This document shows, piece after piece, positions 23,850-31,845 of a stretch of 64,000 nucleotides of DNA. Each line of letters starts with the position of its first letter. The stretch's first letter is position 1. Location of the stretch: assembly GCF_004365875.1 (NCBI RefSeq), contig NZ_SODF01000002.1, positions 1,302,001 to 1,366,000 on the forward strand. Direction: 5' to 3'. Both the position numbers and the translations under genes were made by a program. A model generated the notes under the pieces. It was not told the DNA's origin, searched no databases, and was given only the letters and a program-made list of their open reading frames with translations. The DNA comes from Kribbella kalugense (GTDB lineage: Bacteria; Actinomycetota; Actinomycetes; Propionibacteriales; Kribbellaceae).

Positions 23850-25213
23850 TGTGCGGACCAATGGACATGAAGTGCCACGTGGTGGACGCCGTCCAGTCGC
23901 TCACCAACGGGTGGTTCCAGAATGCCAACAAGATGTCAGCGGACTTCTTCTCGACCGCTCTGAACTCGCTGGCGACCTTCTGGGTCAAGCCGAAGACACC
24001 GGTCGCGCTCGCCACCCCGAACGATGACGGCACGTGGACGAACAGCGGCACCGTTCAGTTCGTCCATGACAAGACCCTTGCGCTGACGCTGACCATCTTC
24101 TCGCTCGCGATCGTCATCGCCGGCCTGCGGATGGCCTGGGAGCGACGGGCAAGGCCACTCCAGGAGCTGCTCAAGGCAATGCTGACCTTCGTCGTTGTCT
24201 GTGGTTGCGGCACGGCGGCAGTGCAGGTCATGGTCGAGTGGTCGGACGCATTCTCCGTGGACGTCGTCACTTCCGCGCTCGGCGGTGACTCCTTTTCGAC
24301 AGCGGTCATGAACCTGATGAGCGCTCAGAACGACCGCGGCTCGACCGCCGGCATCACCTCGTACGTCATGCTGATTCTGCTCGCGCAGATGGCGACCTTC
24401 GCCTCGCTGATCCAGATCGTGCTGATGCTCATTCGATCGGCCATGCTGGTCATTCTGGGCGCAACGCTGCCGCTGGCGGCCGCGGCGACCAACACCGAGG
24501 TCGGCAAGGCCTGGTTCAAGAAGTACTGCGCCTGGACCCTGGGCTTCATCGCCTACAAGCCCGCGGCTGCTCTCATCTACGCGGCGGCGATCAAGCTGAA
24601 GGACGAGGACATGCTCGGTTCAGGGAGCGGTCTGACGCAGTCCCTGACCGCCTTGATGATGATGATGCTCGCGATTCTCGCCATGCCGGCGCTGCTGCGC
24701 TTCGCGGTGCCGGTCACCGCGGCGGTCGGCGGCGGCTCGGCCGGGATGGGTGCGGTGGGTCCCGATGTCGGCGGCATGGCGACCGGGGCGCTCAACGTCG
24801 GCTCATCCGGCGGCGGCCGGGGCGTCGGTGGCGGGAGTGGGGGCGGTGGCGGGGCTGCGGCGACGTCCGGCGGTGGTCCTTCGGGTGCGGGCGGTGGGGC
24901 AGCCACTGGCGCGAAGATGGCAGGTGGCGCGGCGTTAGGCCCGGTAGGCATTGCCGCGACTGCCGCTCGGAAGGCGGCCGGAGCGTTCGCGGGGGCGGCG
25001 TCACACTCGGCCGGTGAGTCGGGTGGCGGAGGCGGCTCCGGCTCATTCGCGCCGCGACCAAGCGGTGGCGGGGGTGGCGGACGATCGACTGGTGGAGGCT
25101 CCGGGGGCGGCCGCCCGAAGTCGGCCGGCTCATCGAGCTCCGGCTCCGGAGGCAAAACACCGGCTGGCGCTGGAGTCGGAGGAGGTACCGGCGGCCCCTC
25201 CGGCAACTGGTAA
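23849..25213 (+). CDS. TrbL/VirB6-like type IV secretion membrane protein
   Basis: 454 residues. About six hydrophobic segments between residues 70 and 300 (LTLTIFSLAIVIAGL, LLKAMLTFVVVCGCGTAAV, SYVMLILLAQMATFASL and others), with the AMLVILGATLPLAAAA and KYCAWTLGFIAYKPAAALIYA segments typical of TrbL/VirB6. From about 300 on, the chain is a low-complexity Gly/Ser/Ala tail. VirB6-type proteins form the inner-membrane channel of type IV secretion. No ATPase, coupling protein, relaxase or integrase lies nearby, so this is an orphan pair or part of a scattered system. Confidence 0.75.
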   Translation: MCGPMDMKCHVVDAVQSLTNGWFQNANKMSADFFSTALNSLATFWVKPKTPVALATPNDDGTWTNSGTVQFVHDKTLALTLTIFSLAIVIAGLRMAWERRARPLQELLKAMLTFVVVCGCGTAAVQVMVEWSDAFSVDVVTSALGGDSFSTAVMNLMSAQNDRGSTAGITSYVMLILLAQMATFASLIQIVLMLIRSAMLVILGATLPLAAAATNTEVGKAWFKKYCAWTLGFIAYKPAAALIYAAAIKLKDEDMLGSGSGLTQSLTALMMMMLAILAMPALLRFAVPVTAAVGGGSAGMGAVGPDVGGMATGALNVGSSGGGRGVGGGSGGGGGAAATSGGGPSGAGGGAATGAKMAGGAALGPVGIAATAARKAAGAFAGAASHSAGESGGGGGSGSFAPRPSGGGGGGRSTGGGSGGGRPKSAGSSSSGSGGKTPAGAGVGGGTGGPSGNW

Positions 25214-25239
25214 CAGCTCCAGCCTCCTCAGATGAAAGC

Positions 25240-26058
25240 ATGAGGAGCATGCAGCTGGATCGGATCGCGCTTGTCTCTGATGTGCACGGGAATCTGACGG
25301 CGCTGGAGGCGGTGCTGGCGGATATCTCGAGTCGGGGGATTCGGCGGATCTTCAACCTTGGGGACTACGTCGGGAAGGGTCCGCGGGGCAGCGCGGTGGT
25401 GGATCGGTGCCGCGAGGTCTGTGAGGTGAACCTGCTCGGGAACTGGGACGACTACCTGCCCGACCCGGATCGCCAGGAGGATCGCGAGGGGCTGCGGTGG
25501 TGGAAGAGCGAGTTGCGCGAGGAGCAGTGGGGCTGGCTGCGGGGGCTTCCGTTCTCGCATGACTTCGTGATGAGCGGGCGGCAGGTCCGCTTGTTCCATG
25601 CCTCATCGACGAGCGTTCACCGGCGGATCTCGTTCGATCACGACGAGACGGAGTACCTCAGCTTCTTCGAGAACACACCGGCCACCGGGGACGGCCCGGC
25701 GCCATCGGTTGTCGGGTACGCCGACATCCACGACCCGTACTTCGAGGAGTCCCTGGGGCGGACCCTGTTCAACACGGGCTCGGTCGGCAACAGCCTCGGC
25801 GACCCGACGCCGGTCTACGTGATCCTCGAAGGTGTCCTCGACTCACCTGAGCCCGCACCATTCTCGATCCAGTTCGTCCGCGTGCCGTACGACGCCCATG
25901 CCGAACTGGCCGTCGCCCGCGAGCTCGGGATGCCCGAACTCGACGGCTACGAGGCCGAGATCCTCCACGGCGTCTACCGCACCGACCTCTACAAGAACAC
26001 CCAGTACGGCTACCACCGAACCCCTCCGTCCCCAGGTTTGTCCACACCTGTGGACTAG
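25240..26058 (+). CDS. Calcineurin-like metallophosphoesterase (YfcE/DUF2437 style)
   Basis: 272 residues. Metal-binding motifs: SDVHGNLTALEAV, NLGDYVGKGP and LLGNWDDYL (GNxD in place of GNHE), later LFHASS and FNTGSVGNSLGD. These are typical of small cytoplasmic phosphodiesterases. ATG choice is uncertain: 25240, or 25249 directly before MQLDRIALVSDVHGN. Both lie in or beside a small hairpin (CTCCTCA 25224-25230 / TGAGGAG 25241-25247) that would hide the ribosome site. A 16-bp palindrome GTCCACACCTGTGGAC marks the last codons. Confidence 0.85.
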   Translation: MRSMQLDRIALVSDVHGNLTALEAVLADISSRGIRRIFNLGDYVGKGPRGSAVVDRCREVCEVNLLGNWDDYLPDPDRQEDREGLRWWKSELREEQWGWLRGLPFSHDFVMSGRQVRLFHASSTSVHRRISFDHDETEYLSFFENTPATGDGPAPSVVGYADIHDPYFEESLGRTLFNTGSVGNSLGDPTPVYVILEGVLDSPEPAPFSIQFVRVPYDAHAELAVARELGMPELDGYEAEILHGVYRTDLYKNTQYGYHRTPPSPGLSTPVD

Positions 26059-26068
26059 ATGCCATCAG

Positions 26069-26085
26069 CAACCATGTGGTGGTTG
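26069..26085. terminator. Small hairpin between convergent genes
   Basis: CAACCA (26069-26074) / TGGTTG (26080-26085) with a 5-base loop in the 39-bp gap between the phosphoesterase and GNAT genes. Weakly supported bidirectional terminator. Confidence 0.35.
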
Positions 26086-26097
26086 TTCAGCTGATCG

Positions 26098-26751
26098 TCA
26101 CTTGACGAGGAGGGCTTCGGATCCCACGGGGTGGTAGCCGGCGGCCAGGAAGGCTCGTAGTGAGGCGGCGTTGCCAGGGGTGATCTGGGCCCAGATCGAG
26201 GCGTCGGGCGGGATCAAGGCGCGCGCGGCGCGGGCGAGTCTGCGACCGTGGCCCTGGCCGCGGATGTCGTCGGGGAGCTCGATGGCGCATTCCAGGCGGT
26301 TGGCCAGGCCGTGGCCGGTGATGACGAGGGAGCCGTGGATGTCGCCGTACACGCGGACGTCGGTCCGGTACTCCAGCGCCCGCTCGACCCGCGGGTGCTC
26401 GTGGTCGCTGAGGACGGTGAGGCCCTTGATCGCGGCCGCGCGTTTGGCGGGGTCGGTGATGGACGGGCCAAGCATCATCGCGTCGATCGAGCTGACGCGG
26501 CGGCCGGTCAGCTCGGCGAGCGCGGTAAGGAACGGCGGGTTGGTCGGCGCGGCCAGGTCGCCGGCCGGTACGCGTTCGGCGACCCATTCGGGGCTGACGT
26601 CCGCGGCGATCACGATGTGGCCGGTGAACGCGACCACCGCGGCCTCACGCTCCGACGGTGCTGGTACGACGCTGATGCCGAGGTCCGGGGCCGGGAAGAG
26701 GCCGCGTTCGACGCCGCGCAGAATGTCAGCAAGAGTTCTCATCACGAGCAT
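26098..26751 (-). CDS. GNAT family acetyltransferase
   Basis: 217 residues. The acetyl-CoA-binding core is at the C end: CAIELPDDIRGQGHGRRLARAARALI (the RGQGHGR pyrophosphate loop), then WAQITPGNAASLRAFLAAGYHPVGSEALL. The N-terminal half (VVAFTGHIVIAADVSPEWV) is a less conserved extension. Substrate unknown. Start at 26751 or the ATG three codons later; neither has a convincing ribosome site. Confidence 0.82.
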   Translation of the reverse strand: MLVMRTLADILRGVERGLFPAPDLGISVVPAPSEREAAVVAFTGHIVIAADVSPEWVAERVPAGDLAAPTNPPFLTALAELTGRRVSSIDAMMLGPSITDPAKRAAAIKGLTVLSDHEHPRVERALEYRTDVRVYGDIHGSLVITGHGLANRLECAIELPDDIRGQGHGRRLARAARALIPPDASIWAQITPGNAASLRAFLAAGYHPVGSEALLVK

Positions 26752-26863
26752 TGTCGCGGAGATCCCGCGTCACGCTCAGACGCCACGGTGCCCAACGGGT
26801 CGACGCCACCGCGATCTTCCCCAGCGGGTCCGCGGGTGGAGACGCGCCTGAGGAGGCAGCACG

Positions 26864-27790
26864 ATGCGGAAACCGCAGCTGGTGAAGGCCAAGGGTTTGC
26901 CCGACCGGGTGACGATCTACGAGGTCGGCCCGCGTGACGGGCTACAGAACGAGTCGGCGATCGTCGACGTCGCGGTCAAGGCCGAGTTCATCCGGCGGCT
27001 GGTCGACGCCGGCCTGACCACGATCGAGACGACGAGCTTCGTCCACCCGAAGTGGGTCCCGCAGCTCGCCGACGCCGCTGAGTTGCTCGACCAGCTGGAG
27101 CTCCCCGACGAGGTCCGCGCCCCGGTCCTGGTCCCGAACGAGCGCGGCCTCGACCGTGCCCTCGCGGCGGGCGTACGCGAGATCGCGATCTTCGCAAGCG
27201 CGACCGAAACCTTCGCGGCGAAGAACCTCAACTCCACCCTCGATGACCAGTTCGCGATGTTCACGCCGACGATCCAACGGGCGCTCGCCGAAGGACTGAC
27301 AGTCCGCGGGTACGTGTCGATGTGTTACGGCGACCCTTGGGAGGGCGACGTACCGATCGACCAAGTGGTCAAGGTCGGGGCGAGACTGGTCGACCTCGGG
27401 TGCCACGAGCTGTCGCTGGGCGACACGATCGGTGTGGCGACGCCGGGTCAGGTGAGCACGCTGATCGCCGGGTTCGATGCTGCTGGGGTGGGCGTCGACA
27501 AGCTGGCCGTGCACTTCCACGACACGTATGGCCAGGCGCTCGCCAACACACTCACCGCGCTGCGTGACGGGATCACGACAGTCGACAGCTCGGCCGGCGG
27601 TCTGGGCGGATGCCCGTACGCCGAGAGCGCGACAGGCAACCTCGCCACCGAGGATCTCCTCTGGCAGCTCGACGGCCTCGGCATCGAGACCGGCGTCGAC
27701 CTGGAGGCGCTGGTCACGACAAGCGCCTGGATGGCCGAACAACTAGGCAAGCCATCACCGAGCCGAGTAGTCCAAGCCCTCGCCGGCTGA
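26864..27790 (+). CDS. Hydroxymethylglutaryl-CoA lyase
   Basis: 308 residues, the normal size. Cleaves HMG-CoA to acetyl-CoA and acetoacetate, last step of leucine breakdown. Signature features: YEVGPRDGLQNE at the N end (metal-binding Asp), SFVHPKWVPQLADA, FASATETFAAKN, VHFHDTYGQALANTL and the active-site loop GGLGGCPYAESATGNLATEDLLW with its catalytic Cys. ATG start has GAGGAGG eight bases upstream. It stands alone, 19 kb from the carboxylase operon, but would complete a leucine/isovaleryl-type route if that operon's carboxylase works on methylcrotonyl-CoA. Confidence 0.95.
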   Translation: MRKPQLVKAKGLPDRVTIYEVGPRDGLQNESAIVDVAVKAEFIRRLVDAGLTTIETTSFVHPKWVPQLADAAELLDQLELPDEVRAPVLVPNERGLDRALAAGVREIAIFASATETFAAKNLNSTLDDQFAMFTPTIQRALAEGLTVRGYVSMCYGDPWEGDVPIDQVVKVGARLVDLGCHELSLGDTIGVATPGQVSTLIAGFDAAGVGVDKLAVHFHDTYGQALANTLTALRDGITTVDSSAGGLGGCPYAESATGNLATEDLLWQLDGLGIETGVDLEALVTTSAWMAEQLGKPSPSRVVQALAG

Positions 27791-27912
27791 CGCTACCCCT
27801 CGCCCCTGTCCTTTCCGCTTCAAGTTTATTCGGCTTCGCCTCACCCGAGACGCAGGTATCCACACGCACCTCGCGCGGCGAACATGCCTGGCGGCGCCAG
27901 TTGAGGGAGGTG

Positions 27913-27975
27913 CCACGTTGTGCACCGGAGGCGCACCGTTGGGTGGTTGGGGTGCGGATCTGGTGCACAAAGTGG
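27913..27975. repeat. Inverted repeat in the gap before the MmyB-type regulator
   Basis: Arms 27913-27926 and 27962-27975 (core TTGTGCACC/GGTGCACAA) match at 13 of 14 positions around a 35-base loop that itself repeats GCACC/GGTGC words. The gap 27791-28116 (326 bp) contains nothing else recognisable. It lies about 140 bp upstream of the regulator start; operator, attenuator or palindromic repeat are all possible. Confidence 0.5.
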
Positions 27976-28116
27976 GCCGGAGCCGGCCGCCGGCGGAGCC
28001 AGGTGGGTGCGCGAGGCGAGAGCGTGACGGGGTGCGCGAGGCGGGCGGCCGGGTGGGAGGGGCAGTGTTCGCTGGCGGCAGGGGAAACTGTCGGTGGGGT
28101 GGGTCACGATGGTGGG

Positions 28117-28956
28117 GTGAGTGCGCAGCGGGTTGAGCTTGGGGAGTTTTTGAAGGCGCGGCGCGCGCGGGTGGCTCCTGGGGACGTGGGGCTGCCGGCG
28201 GGTGGGCGCCGGCGGACGCCTGGGTTGCGGCGGGAGGAGTTGGCGCAGCTCGCGGGGGTTGGCGTGACTTGGTACACGTGGCTCGAGCAAGGGCGGCCGA
28301 TCAACGCGAGTGGGCAGGTGCTGGACGCGGTTGCGACGACGCTCGGGCTCACCCCGGTCGAGCGGGAACACCTGTACCGCCTGGCCGAGGCGACCCCGGT
28401 CCGGCTTCCGTCGACGTCGGACTGCGCGAGTGAGGCGGTGTTCATCGAGATCGTCAACGCTCTCGATCCGCTGCCGGCGGTGATCACCAATACCCGGTTC
28501 GACATCATCCGCGCCAACCGTGCGTACAACGACCTGTTCCACGACTGGCACCAGCTGCCGTGCATCCACAAGAACCTGCTCTGGTGCGTCATCACCGAGC
28601 CGTCTGCCCGCGCCCAGTTGCTGAACTACGAGACCGAGGTCCCGTACCTGGTCGGTCGGCTCCGCTCGGCGTACGGCGAACACATCGGCGACCCGGACTG
28701 GGAGACCGACCTTGAGCGGCTGCGGGCGATCAGTCCCGAGTTCGCCCAGCTGTGGTCGCGGCATGAGGTTGCCGCGTGTACGCCGCGACTGCGCCGGATC
28801 CTCAACCCGGTCGCGGGCGAGCTGGACTTCACCGTCACCGAGCTCGCGGTCCCGGCGCACCCGGACCTGGTCCTGTTCGTCGAGACCCCGGCGAACGAGG
28901 ACACTCGCACCAAGCTCCCGCTCACCCGCAGGCAGCCGGCCGACCAGTCAGCGTGA
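28117..28956 (+). CDS. XRE-type regulator with MmyB-like ligand domain
   Basis: 279 residues. N-terminal HTH: LGEFLKARRARVAPGDVGLPAGGRRRTPGLRREELAQLAGVGVTWYTWLEQG, the standard start of the MmyB-like family. The C-terminal part (ITNTRFDIIRANRAYNDLFHDW ... FTVTELAVPAHPDLVLFVETPA) is the PAS-like MmyB ligand-binding domain. GTG at 28117 puts the HTH at the usual distance; the open frame extends far upstream but without coding character. These regulators usually control an adjacent oxidoreductase; none is adjacent here on the same strand. Confidence 0.92.
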   Translation: MSAQRVELGEFLKARRARVAPGDVGLPAGGRRRTPGLRREELAQLAGVGVTWYTWLEQGRPINASGQVLDAVATTLGLTPVEREHLYRLAEATPVRLPSTSDCASEAVFIEIVNALDPLPAVITNTRFDIIRANRAYNDLFHDWHQLPCIHKNLLWCVITEPSARAQLLNYETEVPYLVGRLRSAYGEHIGDPDWETDLERLRAISPEFAQLWSRHEVAACTPRLRRILNPVAGELDFTVTELAVPAHPDLVLFVETPANEDTRTKLPLTRRQPADQSA

Positions 28957-28965
28957 CCGCGGGGG

Positions 28966-29661
28966 TCACTGCTCGATGGAAGGACGGATCCGGCGCAGCA
29001 GGCTCTTGTCGGCGTACTGACCGACGCGGTACGTCGACCAACCGTCGACGCCGGCGCCGACCGCACCACCGAGCAGCGGAATGCGGCGGGTGATCGTGAG
29101 GGCCATCTTCTTGCCGCTGATCCGCGCGATCAGCTCGGCGACGACTTCACCGGAGACCTGACGGTCGAGCTCAGGGTCGAACACCGGAGCGGTCGCGATG
29201 GCGATCGGAGACGTCGGCAGGCTCGACTTCTTCAGCCGGTCGGCGACGCCGTCCTCGCCGAGCAGGCAGGTGATGACGGCGGTACGAACGCGTGGATCGC
29301 CCAGGTCGTATCCGCGAAGGTGCGCGATCGCGGCCACCATCCGGGCCTGGACGATCGCGATGCCGGTCAGGTTCGCGGGCAGGGCGACCGGGAGGGTGAC
29401 GAGGCCGCCGAGGCCGGTGGCGAATCCTTGCACGCCGGCCAGCCGGATGTGCTGGTCGATCACGGCCTCGATCGCGAGCTGTGGGTCGCCGCCGCACCGG
29501 GCCAGCTTGTTGTCGGCGATCCGTTCCGCGCCCGGGAACCGCTGGTACCCGTCGATGGCGATCTCGAGGATCTGGCGCAACACACCGCCCGCAGCCGTCG
29601 GCGCAAGTCGCTGGGCGGCGGGCGCGAGACTATTGGCAACGAACCTGGCTACTCCGGCCAC
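28966..29661 (-). CDS. EcsC family protein
   Basis: 231 residues. The pattern GGLVTLPVALPANLTGIAIVQARMVAAIAHLRGYDLGDPRVRTAVITCLLG is characteristic of the EcsC family, with hydrophobic helices that may associate with membranes. The C end has ITRRIPLLGGAVGAGVDGWSTYRVGQYA. Function is unknown. GTG at 29661 has GGAAGGAG six bases upstream, which settles the start. Convergent with the preceding regulator, leaving a nine-base gap. Confidence 0.78.
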   Translation of the reverse strand: MAGVARFVANSLAPAAQRLAPTAAGGVLRQILEIAIDGYQRFPGAERIADNKLARCGGDPQLAIEAVIDQHIRLAGVQGFATGLGGLVTLPVALPANLTGIAIVQARMVAAIAHLRGYDLGDPRVRTAVITCLLGEDGVADRLKKSSLPTSPIAIATAPVFDPELDRQVSGEVVAELIARISGKKMALTITRRIPLLGGAVGAGVDGWSTYRVGQYADKSLLRRIRPSIEQ

Positions 29662-29853
29662 GGTGCTCCTTCCCGCCCGACCCCACGCGTAGAACCCGGA
29701 CGTGCTTCAACTGTACGTGGCTTCCCGGCCCCCGCCACTCGGGGCAAACCCTTGGTGTCCCCGGACCTCCGGCCCATCACAACTGCGTCCGTTCCAAGCG
29801 TCCACGCGTGACCGAGCCGCCGCTGAGCGCATTGTGATGGCGTGGCGGTCCGT

Positions 29854-29880
29854 GGGGGTGGGGATGGGTGAAGATGGGGG
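29854..29880 (+). promoter_or_regulatory. G-quadruplex-type G tracts at the Aat start
   Basis: Four G runs (29854-29858, 29860-29863, 29866-29868, 29876-29880) with loops of 1, 2 and 7 bases lie immediately before the GTG at 29882 and include its probable ribosome site. A folded RNA here would hinder initiation. Could also be chance in GC-rich sequence. Confidence 0.35.
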
Positions 29881-29881
29881 T

Positions 29882-30547
29882 GTGCCTGTCGAGCCTGCTC
29901 CATCTATGTGGGAGTTTCCGCCGGTTGGGGTGGCGGGGGCGAGTGATGTGGTTGCGGGTGGGGCGGACCTGGAGCCCGGCACCGTGCTGGCGGCGTACCG
30001 GCGCGGTCTGTTCCCGATGCCGGACCATCGCGGCTCGATCCTGTGGTGGTCGCCGGTCGATCGGGGCGTGATCGACGTCGCCGGCTACAACCCGTCGCGG
30101 TCGTTGCGGCGGGCGCGGGCGAAGTTCGAGATTCGGGTCAACACCGCGTTCGACCAGGTGATTCGCGCCTGTGCGGACCCGCGCCGCCCAGGGTCATGGA
30201 TCGACCGGGACGTCATCGCGTCGTACACCGAGCTGCATCGGCTCGGTTGGGTGCATTCGGTCGAGGCCTGGGACGGCGATGAGTTGGCAGGCGGGCTGTA
30301 CGGCGTTGCGATCGGCGGACTGTTCGCCGGTGAGTCGATGTTCCATCACAAGACCGACGGCTCGAAGGCGGCCGTTGCCGGGACGATCGAGTTGCTGAAC
30401 GATGAGTACGCCGCCGACCGGGTGTTCGACATCCAGTGGGTCACCGACCACCTGGCAACCCTCGGCGCGGTCTCGATCCCTCGGGAAACCTATGTACGCC
30501 GAACCTCGCGCGCCGTCGATCTCCCACTCCCGAAAGCTTTCAGCTGA
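29882..30547 (+). CDS. aat: Leucyl/phenylalanyl-tRNA-protein transferase
   Basis: 221 residues. Adds Leu or Phe to N-terminal Arg/Lys of proteins, marking them for ClpS/ClpAP-type degradation. Recognised by VLAAYRRGLFPMPD, ILWWSPVDRGVI, NTAFDQVIRACADPRRPGSWI, YTELHRLGWVHSVEAWDGDELAGGLYGVAIGGLFAGESMFHHKTDGSK and FDIQWVTDHLATLGAVSIPR. GTG at 29882 gives the family N terminus (PVEPAPSMWEFPP); ATG at 29864 is the alternative. The last codons lie in a 27-bp tandem duplication shared with the convergent TetR gene. Confidence 0.93.
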   Translation: MPVEPAPSMWEFPPVGVAGASDVVAGGADLEPGTVLAAYRRGLFPMPDHRGSILWWSPVDRGVIDVAGYNPSRSLRRARAKFEIRVNTAFDQVIRACADPRRPGSWIDRDVIASYTELHRLGWVHSVEAWDGDELAGGLYGVAIGGLFAGESMFHHKTDGSKAAVAGTIELLNDEYAADRVFDIQWVTDHLATLGAVSIPRETYVRRTSRAVDLPLPKAFS

Positions 30548-30585
30548 GCTCCAACGAAGAAAGCTTTCAGCTGAGCCCGACGAAG
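30532..30585. repeat. Tandem duplication at the ends of convergent genes
   Basis: GAAAGCTTTCAGCTGAGC occurs exactly at 30532-30549 and 30559-30576 (27-bp period); the following nine bases are also similar. The first copy encodes the Lys-Ala-Phe-Ser-stop end of Aat; on the other strand the second copy covers the Leu-Ser-stop end of the TetR protein. Each copy centres on AAAGCTTT. Confidence 0.75.
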
Positions 30586-31253
30586 GCCGCCATCTGCCGT
30601 GAGGCCGAGGCGAAGAACTCGTCCGCCGGATCCATCGACCCGACCAGCTGACCGAACAGCTCGAAGCTGATCATCCCGAACAGCTGCGTCCACACGATCA
30701 CCGTCCGCACCAACACCGCCAGCGGAACGTCCGGCGCCAACGCGACCAGCACCTCTGCCTGCTGCGCCACCAGACCCGACGGCTCCGGCGCGTCGGCCGG
30801 GACGACCAGCCGCCCCGAAAGCTGAGCCCGCTGCAACAGCCCAAGCAGCAGCACCGGAACACGGATCGCCGGCTCAACGGTCGTCTGCGGCGCCTTGTAC
30901 CCACTGATCGGCGACCCGTAGATCAGCGCGTACTCGTGCGGATGAGCGCGCGCCCAATCCCGGACCGCCGCATAGATCGCCAGCCACTCATCGACCAGAT
31001 CGTCGCCGCCGGCAGCCGCCTCGGCCGCCGAACCGAGCGCGTCGTACGCGTCGATGATCAGCGCGGTCAGCAGCTCGTCGCGACTCGGGAAGTACCGGTA
31101 CAGCGCCGACGAGACCATCCCGAGCTCCCGGGAGACCGCGCGCAACGAGAGCGCCTCGGCTCCGACAGTCGCGAGCTGCCGGCGCGCGGCGCTCTTGATC
31201 TCCTCGGTCAGCTCGGCCCGGGCTCGGTCACGGGCAGTACGTCCGGCGTTCAT
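30567..31253 (-). CDS. TetR family regulator of the deazaflavin reductase gene
   Basis: 228 residues. HTH: LTEEIKSAARRQLATVGAEALSLRAVSRELGMVSSALYRYFPSRDELLTALIIDAYDALG; the C-domain (DDLVDEWLAIYAAVRDWARAHPHEYALIYG) is the TetR_C_13/WHG-like type. ATG at 31253 is chosen over an upstream frame because the HTH then begins at the usual place. Divergent from the reductase gene with two copies of a 15-bp palindrome between, so autoregulation and control of the reductase are expected. Confidence 0.92.
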   Translation of the reverse strand: MNAGRTARDRARAELTEEIKSAARRQLATVGAEALSLRAVSRELGMVSSALYRYFPSRDELLTALIIDAYDALGSAAEAAAGGDDLVDEWLAIYAAVRDWARAHPHEYALIYGSPISGYKAPQTTVEPAIRVPVLLLGLLQRAQLSGRLVVPADAPEPSGLVAQQAEVLVALAPDVPLAVLVRTVIVWTQLFGMISFELFGQLVGSMDPADEFFASASRQMAAFVGLS

Positions 31254-31275
31254 AGAGCCAGTGTGCCACAGAAAC

Positions 31276-31343
31276 GAGAGCACTGCTCTTGACAGTGAGC
31301 AGCGATCTGATATTCACTGATCTCAACAGAGAGCACCGCTCTC
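31276..31343 (+). promoter_or_regulatory. Duplicated TetR operator and reductase promoter
   Basis: GAGAGCACTGCTCTT (31276-31290) and GAGAGCACCGCTCTC (31329-31343) are copies of one 15-bp palindrome with a 3-bp centre. The promoter TTGACA (31289-31294), 16-bp spacer, TATTCA (31311-31316) lies between; the first operator touches the -35 and the second covers the likely transcript start region. The reductase ATG is 23 bp after the second operator. Confidence 0.8.
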
Positions 31344-31366
31344 GCAAAGCCGAAGGAATCGCCGCC

Positions 31367-31837
31367 ATGACCGAGTACAAGCAGACCTACGACAGCAAGC
31401 GCGTCATCACCGCGAACGAGGGCAGCATGCGGGTCTTCAACAAGATCGTCGCCCGGATGACGAAGCTCGGTCTGAGCCTGATGGGCAGCCGGGTGCTCTC
31501 GGTCCAGGGCCGCAAGTCCGGCGAATGGCGCAGTACGCCGGTCAACCTGCTGGTGATCGACGGTCAGCGCTACCTGGTCGCCCCGCGCGGCCACACCCAG
31601 TGGGTGAAGAACCTGCGGGCCAGCGGCACGGGCCGGCTGCAGCTCGGCGGCAAGGTCGAGACGTTCCACGCCGAGGAGCTCGCCGACGCGGACAAGCTGC
31701 CGGCGCTGCGGCTGTACCTGAAGAAGTGGGCCTGGGAGGTCGGCGCATTCTTCGGCGGCGACGTCTCGAAGACCTCCCCCGACGAGGTCCTCCACCACAT
31801 CGCCCCCGGAGTCCCGGTCTTCAAGATCAACGCCTGA
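31367..31837 (+). CDS. Nitroreductase-family deazaflavin (F420)-dependent reductase
   Basis: 156 residues of the Ddn-like split-barrel family: GSRVLSVQGRKSGEWRSTPVNLLVIDGQRYLVAPRGHTQWVKNLRASGTGRLQLGGK is the core F420-binding sequence. Members reduce quinones, coumarins or nitro compounds. It is preceded by a strong promoter and two TetR operators, so it is presumably induced by a toxic ligand. The ATG at 31367 lies after the second operator; no strong ribosome site apart from GAAGGAATC. Confidence 0.88.
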   Translation: MTEYKQTYDSKRVITANEGSMRVFNKIVARMTKLGLSLMGSRVLSVQGRKSGEWRSTPVNLLVIDGQRYLVAPRGHTQWVKNLRASGTGRLQLGGKVETFHAEELADADKLPALRLYLKKWAWEVGAFFGGDVSKTSPDEVLHHIAPGVPVFKINA

Positions 31838-31845
31838 AGGATCGA

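Noticed and set aside
24780..25213. Gly/Ser-rich repeats considered as a PE_PGRS-like or microsatellite element
   Set aside because: They are the in-frame low-complexity tail of the TrbL-like protein; no regular DNA period.
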